Below the pieces are notes generated by a model, which searched no databases, was not told the origin of the DNA, and saw only the letters and a program-made list of their open reading frames with translations. This document shows, piece after piece, positions 7,632 to 11,392 of a stretch of 11,392 bases of DNA (its first letter is position 1; every line of letters starts with the position of its first letter). The position numbers and the translations under genes were made by a program. Location: NCBI GenBank assembly GCA_023136145.1, contig JAGLRU010000072.1:1-11392 (forward strand), written 5' to 3'. Source of the stretch: Alphaproteobacteria bacterium (GTDB taxonomy: Bacteria > Pseudomonadota > Alphaproteobacteria > Micavibrionales > UBA2020).

Positions 7632-8693
7632 ATGACCAAAAACGATGTAAATGATGCCAGTGCTATGGACGACAAAAATACGGACGCTGACAAAGATTCT
7701 GTTGATAGGTTGCCTTTGGAGAGTATACCGCTTGCTAGCGGTGCTTTGAGGGGTGCTAGACTCGTCAAAAATGCGCGGATGGAAACATCGGTCGAGATTC
7801 ACAATGATCCTCTGTCCGGTAGTTTGCAAGTCTCCCCGGAGTCTATTGCTGATTTCATGGAAACTTCTCCTCGCGATCAGGCCATCATTAACAGTTTGGC
7901 GGGTTTGCAGAGCTTTGATGTTTATTCGCTTAGAGGAAATTTGAAGAAACTTGGCGTTGAAGTGAAGGATGCGGATGCCCTTGATCTGTCTGAGGATATG
8001 AAGGAAGGTCTTTCTATTTACAGTTTGGAGTTTACGCGCCCTCTCGTTGAAAAAATATTTGGGCAAGGTAGCAAGAACATCAAGACGACGCAGGGGCTTC
8101 AGGCAATTCTTCGCGATCCTGATATGGCGCGCGTCAAGGAAAATCTGAAAGTCATAGCTGAAAAGACTGGTCTCCAACTGTCAGATATTCCCAAATTTAT
8201 TGAGGAATACAGCGAGGTGTTTCTGTCTGTTTCTTATTACCGTTACAGCTTTGAAAGCGTAGGCCCCGATATTGATAGGTTTTTATTCTGGATGTGCGAG
8301 GTTAGGTCTCGCCGTGAGGTTATATCCTCACCTAAGACGCTCGATCAATGTAAGGAAGTAGAGGAAATCCTTCGGTTCCTCGGTAATTCTATACGTGAGA
8401 GATTGCTACAATTCCAGACCAGTTTTGAGTTGTTCTGGGCAGACATAAACGAAGAGTCCTTCGGTGAGATGCGCAAGCAGATCGAGGAAAATCATTCCAG
8501 CATGGGATCTGTGCTCTGCGGTTTGGTTGTGAAGATGAACCTTTGGAAGAAGACATTTCCTGACAACACTGTTGGTGGCCCTGCGACTCGTGCTAAGTTC
8601 GTAGTGACGGATATGGAGCCGGGTCTTGTCAGACTCAAAGAACTAGAAAACGATGCCCGCCGACGGCTTGGAATGCCAGCTGTTAGGATTTGA
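7632..8693 (+). CDS. uncharacterised alpha-helical cytoplasmic protein
   Basis: I do not recognise this 353-residue protein. Residues 1-25 are Asp/Asn/Lys-rich and probably disordered. The rest reads as amphipathic helices without a signal peptide or membrane segment. Notable blocks are LKKLGVEVKDADALDLSEDM (104-123), LEFTRPLVEKIFG (132-144), SDIPKFIEEYSEVFLSVSYY (184-203), a Trp/Arg-rich helix DRFLFWMCEVRSRREV (215-230), and MGSVLCGLVVKMNLWKKTFP (291-310) followed by VGGPATRAKFV (314-324). The alternating pattern suggests a helical bundle, perhaps a scaffold or adaptor protein, but that is a guess. The start at 7632 has GGGGGA 11 bases upstream and AGGA only one base away, so initiation is not ideal. 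A 106-base gap separates it from the previous gene, so it may have its own promoter. It converges on lolD. Confidence 0.75.
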   Translation: MTKNDVNDASAMDDKNTDADKDSVDRLPLESIPLASGALRGARLVKNARMETSVEIHNDPLSGSLQVSPESIADFMETSPRDQAIINSLAGLQSFDVYSLRGNLKKLGVEVKDADALDLSEDMKEGLSIYSLEFTRPLVEKIFGQGSKNIKTTQGLQAILRDPDMARVKENLKVIAEKTGLQLSDIPKFIEEYSEVFLSVSYYRYSFESVGPDIDRFLFWMCEVRSRREVISSPKTLDQCKEVEEILRFLGNSIRERLLQFQTSFELFWADINEESFGEMRKQIEENHSSMGSVLCGLVVKMNLWKKTFPDNTVGGPATRAKFVVTDMEPGLVRLKELENDARRRLGMPAVRI

Positions 8694-8821
8694 GTTTATT
8701 TCTTTTTCAGCAACGTGTTTCTTCTTCTCTCCTTGCGTGACGGGGTGGTTTATGTGAGTGCGGGGAGAGGCATGGCGTAAAGAAAATTTCTCTCAATAAA
8801 TTTGAAAATAATTATATCTCT
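8694..8821. other. convergent intergenic region, no clear terminator
   Basis: These 128 bases separate the helical unknown gene (+) from lolD (-). The right half is AT-rich. The only inverted repeat seen is CTCTCC (8727-8732) with GGAGAG (8764-8769), with a 31-base loop and no T-run directly after it. A conventional intrinsic terminator is therefore not supported for either strand. Confidence 0.5.
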
Positions 8822-9496
8822 TTATTCCTGAACCATGCCATCATTGAGTCGTAAAATACGGTCCATTCGGTTTGCCAGTTCCTCGTTATGCGTCACGACG
8901 AGCGCACCGATTTTTAAGCTGCGAATGGTTTGCAACATTACTTGAAACACCTCCTCCGCAGTTTGTGGATCAAGGTTCCCTGTCGGCTCATCTGCCAACA
9001 GCAAAGCCGGACGGTTGACTAATGCCCGTGCAATCGCAACACGTTGCTGCTCACCGCCAGACATCTCAGATGGATAATGCGTTGCGCGTTTTTCTAACCC
9101 AACACTCTCCATCAGCTTCAGCCCGCGACTTTGAGCCTCCGCCTTGCTAATTCCAGCGATGTATTGCGGCAGGAGGAGATTTTCAAGTGCCGTGAAATCC
9201 GATAACAGATGATGAAACTGGTATACGAAACCGATCTGTGTGCGGCGAAGCTGCGTAAGCAGACCATCGCCAGCACCCTTAACTTTTTTGCCATTGATAA
9301 TAATACTGCCGGAAGTTGGTTTTTCAAGAAGTCCTGCGATTTGCAGCAAAGTCGTTTTTCCGCAACCACTTGGACCCAGCAGTGCCACAATCTCACCACG
9401 ACTGATTGATAGGTTAATTCCGCGAAGAATTTCAAGCGTCTTTCCACCCTGCTTGAATTCCCTCGTAATGTCACTTAACTGCAATACTTCACTCAC
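8822..9496 (-). CDS. lolD: lipoprotein-releasing ABC transporter ATP-binding protein LolD
   Basis: The 224-residue ATPase has Walker A GPSGCGKTT (41-49), the Q-loop YQFHHLLSDFTALEN (92-106), the ABC signature MSGGEQQRVAIARAL (145-159), Walker B and D-loop LLLADEPTGNLD (165-176) and the switch histidine in VVTHNEE (His203). This is the MacB/LolD/FtsE type of ATPase. The FHHLL version of the Q-loop and the adjoining LolC/E gene make LolD the best call. It powers extraction of mature lipoproteins from the inner membrane for delivery to LolA. The start is GTG at 9496, chosen because GGAGG lies nine bases upstream and because the N terminus then matches the family. A longer frame reaching 9586 would only translate the end of lolC/E out of frame. 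The start overlaps the lolC/E stop by eight bases. Confidence 0.93.
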   Translation of the reverse strand: MSEVLQLSDITREFKQGGKTLEILRGINLSISRGEIVALLGPSGCGKTTLLQIAGLLEKPTSGSIIINGKKVKGAGDGLLTQLRRTQIGFVYQFHHLLSDFTALENLLLPQYIAGISKAEAQSRGLKLMESVGLEKRATHYPSEMSGGEQQRVAIARALVNRPALLLADEPTGNLDPQTAEEVFQVMLQTIRSLKIGALVVTHNEELANRMDRILRLNDGMVQE

Positions 9497-10736
9497 CGCG
9501 CAATGCCTCCACCGGATCCAGCCTTGCCGCCCGCCATGCAGGATAAAGCGTCGCCGCAAAAGACAGCCCAATAGACATCCCCACAATCAGCAAGACTTCG
9601 GAAGTATCCATTTTTGCGGGCAATTTTGTGAGGAAATAAATCTCATCCGAAAACAGATTTTTATGCAGCAGCCCTTCCAGCCAGCGACGAATGCTCTCAA
9701 TGTTTTTGCAAAAAACAATACCAATCCCCGCCCCCGCAACCGTACCAACGATCCCGATAGTCGCGCCAGTATAGAAGAAAATTCGGATAATCATTCCCCG
9801 CGTGGCACCCATCGTGCGCAAGATGGCAATATCTCGCCCTTTATCTTTCACCAGCATAATTAGGCTCGAAATAATATTAAAAGCCGCCACAATAATAATA
9901 AGTGTAAGGATAAGAAACATAACATTGCTCTCGGTCTGCAGCGCATTATAGAAACTCGAATTTGTATCACGCCAATCGGAAACAGAAAATTCATTCCCCA
10001 ACTCCTTCCTAATTCTTGCTTTGATCTCCACAAAATCGGAAGCATCCGGAGTCATGATCTCGATAGCACTTATGCCGGGTTCCATATCGAAAAAAAGCTG
10101 CGCCATATTCAACGGCATAAACACAAAATTGTTGTTGTATTCATACATTCCAACATCAAAAATCGATCCGACCTTAAAGGCTCTGGAACGTGGAATAGTG
10201 CCAAAAGGCGATGCCCTGCCTTTCGGAGCAATCAAGACGATTTTATCACCTACACTTAGATGAAATCGCGCCGCCATATTTTTACCAATGGCAACGTGTT
10301 CACCGCCAAACCCATTATTCTCCGATAGCTTGTTGATAATAGACTCAGACATAATCGGCTTTTTGAAGAAATCTGCCGGAGTCATGCCACGTACGATAAT
10401 TCCGCTAGCCTGCCCCTCAACCGTCAGAAGTGCCTGCCCCTCTATCGAGGCTGTCGCGCTGACAACGCCGGGGATTTTTTTTATCTGATTGATAACGGGA
10501 TCGTAAGGAAACATAGGGCCGATACGCGAATAAACATTGATATGCCCGTTCAAACCAAGTATCCGCCCCACCAACTCCTCGCGGAAACCATTCATTACTG
10601 ACATAACGATAATTAGCGTTGCTACACCCAGCAGAATGCCAAGAAAAGAAAATCCTGCGATAACAGAGATAAATCCCTCACTCCGTCTGGAGCGTAAGTA
10701 CCGACCCGCAACCATTCTTTCAAAAGCAAATGACAT
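9489..10736 (-). CDS. lolC: lipoprotein-releasing ABC transporter permease LolC/LolE family
   Basis: The protein has about 415 residues and the layout of LolC/LolE. In the 417-residue numbering (TTG start), a first membrane helix lies at about 23-53 (ISVIAGFSFLGILLGVATLI), then a large periplasmic region to about 270 containing GMTPADFF and GIFDVGMYEYN-like segments. Three more helices follow at about 275-298, 317-343 and 383-405. The cytoplasmic KDKGRDIAILRTMGAT and the final YPAWRAARLDPVEALRGE are hallmark FtsX-type permease motifs. It forms the membrane part of the LolCDE complex with LolD. Two starts are possible: ATG at 10736, two bases after the proS stop, and TTG at 10742, overlapping that stop. 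Neither has a clear Shine-Dalgarno site. Only one permease gene is present, so it may act as a LolF-like homodimer or pair with a LolE encoded elsewhere. The symbol is therefore nominal between lolC, lolE and lolF. Confidence 0.92.
   Translation of the reverse strand: MSFAFERMVAGRYLRSRRSEGFISVIAGFSFLGILLGVATLIIVMSVMNGFREELVGRILGLNGHINVYSRIGPMFPYDPVINQIKKIPGVVSATASIEGQALLTVEGQASGIIVRGMTPADFFKKPIMSESIINKLSENNGFGGEHVAIGKNMAARFHLSVGDKIVLIAPKGRASPFGTIPRSRAFKVGSIFDVGMYEYNNNFVFMPLNMAQLFFDMEPGISAIEIMTPDASDFVEIKARIRKELGNEFSVSDWRDTNSSFYNALQTESNVMFLILTLIIIVAAFNIISSLIMLVKDKGRDIAILRTMGATRGMIIRIFFYTGATIGIVGTVAGAGIGIVFCKNIESIRRWLEGLLHKNLFSDEIYFLTKLPAKMDTSEVLLIVGMSIGLSFAATLYPAWRAARLDPVEALRGE
9506..9510 (-). 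promoter_or_regulatory. Shine-Dalgarno site deciding the GTG start of lolD
   Basis: The minus strand reads GGAGG nine bases before the GTG at 9496-9494, inside the last codons of lolC/E. It supports coupled translation of lolD. Confidence 0.7.
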
Positions 10737-10738
10737 TT

Positions 10739-11392
10739 TCAATACGCTTTCGACACGATAACCTTCTGTCCCTTATCCACAAATGGGAGGCAGCGAGGTG
10801 TCACGGCAAATTCTTTTTTGATCGCATCAAACTCATCAGAATTTTGGATAAGCGCGTAATCAATCTTTACGCCCCCCGTCTTGTTTGCGGCGAAAAAATC
10901 GCGCATTTCTTTGAGAGATTTAACGTCAATGACCATAGCGTTCATTTTTTGACGCGCTCGTTCCAACATATCTTTTTGCATCTGATCCAAAACGCCACGA
11001 ATGCTTTCCATGAAATCTTCCACAGAAACCTTATTCTTGCCTTCCTTGCCAAGATCACGGCGGGTATAAGTCAACTGCCCTTCCGCGATTTCACGCGCAC
11101 CAATTTCAAGACGAACAGGCACACCTTTCTTAATCGCTGCCCACATTTTATCAGAAGTTCGCTGATCTGACGTATCCGTCCTTGCAGTCACGCCTTTGGC
11201 GATAAGTTTTTTTCGGATTTTATCGCAGAATTCGAGAATTTTCGACTTGTCCGCATCATCGCGAATAATCGGCAAAATCCCAACCTGATAAGGTGCCAGT
11301 TTCGGCGGCATAACCATGCCGTCGTCATCAGCATGAACCATGATTAACGCACCTATGGCTCGCGTTGATAATCCCCACGATGTTGTCCATGC
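10739..11392 (-). CDS. proS: prolyl-tRNA synthetase, archaeal/eukaryotic-type (5' partial)
   Basis: The frame is open to the right end of the window, so only the C-terminal 217 residues are visible. The first visible residues read AWTTSWGLSTRAIGALIMV and continue HADDDGMVMPPKLAPYQV. This corresponds to the TSWG-S-R-IG, HGDD-G-V-PP-APxQV block (motif 3 and start of the anticodon domain) of archaeal/eukaryotic-type ProRS. The anticodon-binding domain follows (RTDTSDQRTSDKMWAAIKKGVPVRLEIG) and then a C-terminal extension ending in KAY; a terminal tyrosine is usual in this type. The enzyme charges tRNA-Pro with proline. The bacterial-type enzyme would instead carry a YGIGVSR-like motif 3, which is absent. 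It is transcribed first, with lolC/E starting at or just after its stop, so proS, lolC/E and lolD probably form one operon with its promoter outside the window. Confidence 0.9.
   Translation of the reverse strand, partial: AWTTSWGLSTRAIGALIMVHADDDGMVMPPKLAPYQVGILPIIRDDADKSKILEFCDKIRKKLIAKGVTARTDTSDQRTSDKMWAAIKKGVPVRLEIGAREIAEGQLTYTRRDLGKEGKNKVSVEDFMESIRGVLDQMQKDMLERARQKMNAMVIDVKSLKEMRDFFAANKTGGVKIDYALIQNSDEFDAIKKEFAVTPRCLPFVDKGQKVIVSKAY

Noticed and set aside
7560..8177. A 205-codon minus-strand frame opposite the helical unknown gene
   Set aside because: The composition is typical of an antisense shadow and no ribosome site is evident; the plus-strand gene is longer and covers it.
8727..8769. 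Inverted repeat CTCTCC/GGAGAG as a bidirectional terminator between the convergent genes
   Set aside because: The stem is only six pairs with a 31-base loop and no adjacent T-run.
9240..9863. A 207-codon plus-strand frame opposite lolD and lolC/E
   Set aside because: Both minus-strand genes carry clear family motifs here, and this translation is low-complexity with many Pro, Arg and Asn residues.
10730..11170. A 146-codon plus-strand frame opposite proS
   Set aside because: It is antisense to a well-supported ProRS anticodon-binding domain.

Overview
The window most likely comes from a Gram-negative alphaproteobacterium of moderate GC. This is inferred from the order proS, lolC/E, lolD, which is a familiar alphaproteobacterial arrangement, and from a phospholipid transporter/acyltransferase pair that looks like a split form of a protein usually fused in that group. 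No rRNA, tRNA, insertion sequence, CRISPR array or phage structural gene was seen. Nearly all of the window is coding, and the longest non-coding stretch is about 200 bases.

Layout from left to right. (1) Bases 2-781 (+) hold the 3' part of a triphosphate-tunnel (CYTH/VTC-like) protein with a C-terminal membrane helix; its start lies outside the window. (2) Bases 818-2276 (-) hold a probable two-gene unit: a UbiE/MenG-like SAM methyltransferase followed by a small PQ-loop-like membrane protein. (3) A roughly 200-base divergent intergenic region follows. (4) Bases 2476-5909 (+) hold a translationally coupled pair: an LplT-like lysophospholipid transporter and an Aas-like bifunctional acyltransferase/acyl-ACP synthetase. 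(5) Bases 6084-8693 (+) hold three consecutive genes with no confidently recognised function. The first two are tightly spaced, and the second starts with a DUF2786-like helical segment. (6) Bases 8822-11392 (-) hold the end of an archaeal/eukaryotic-type prolyl-tRNA synthetase, then lolC/E and lolD, all overlapping or nearly so.

Functionally, the centre and right of the window concern the cell envelope. The transporter/Aas pair should import and re-acylate lysophospholipids at the inner membrane. In E. coli such lysophospholipids arise when lipoproteins receive their third acyl chain, and LolCDE exports those mature lipoproteins. The two units point towards each other on opposite strands, so any link is through metabolism and not through shared transcription. 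The three unknown genes between them are the least explained part of the window.
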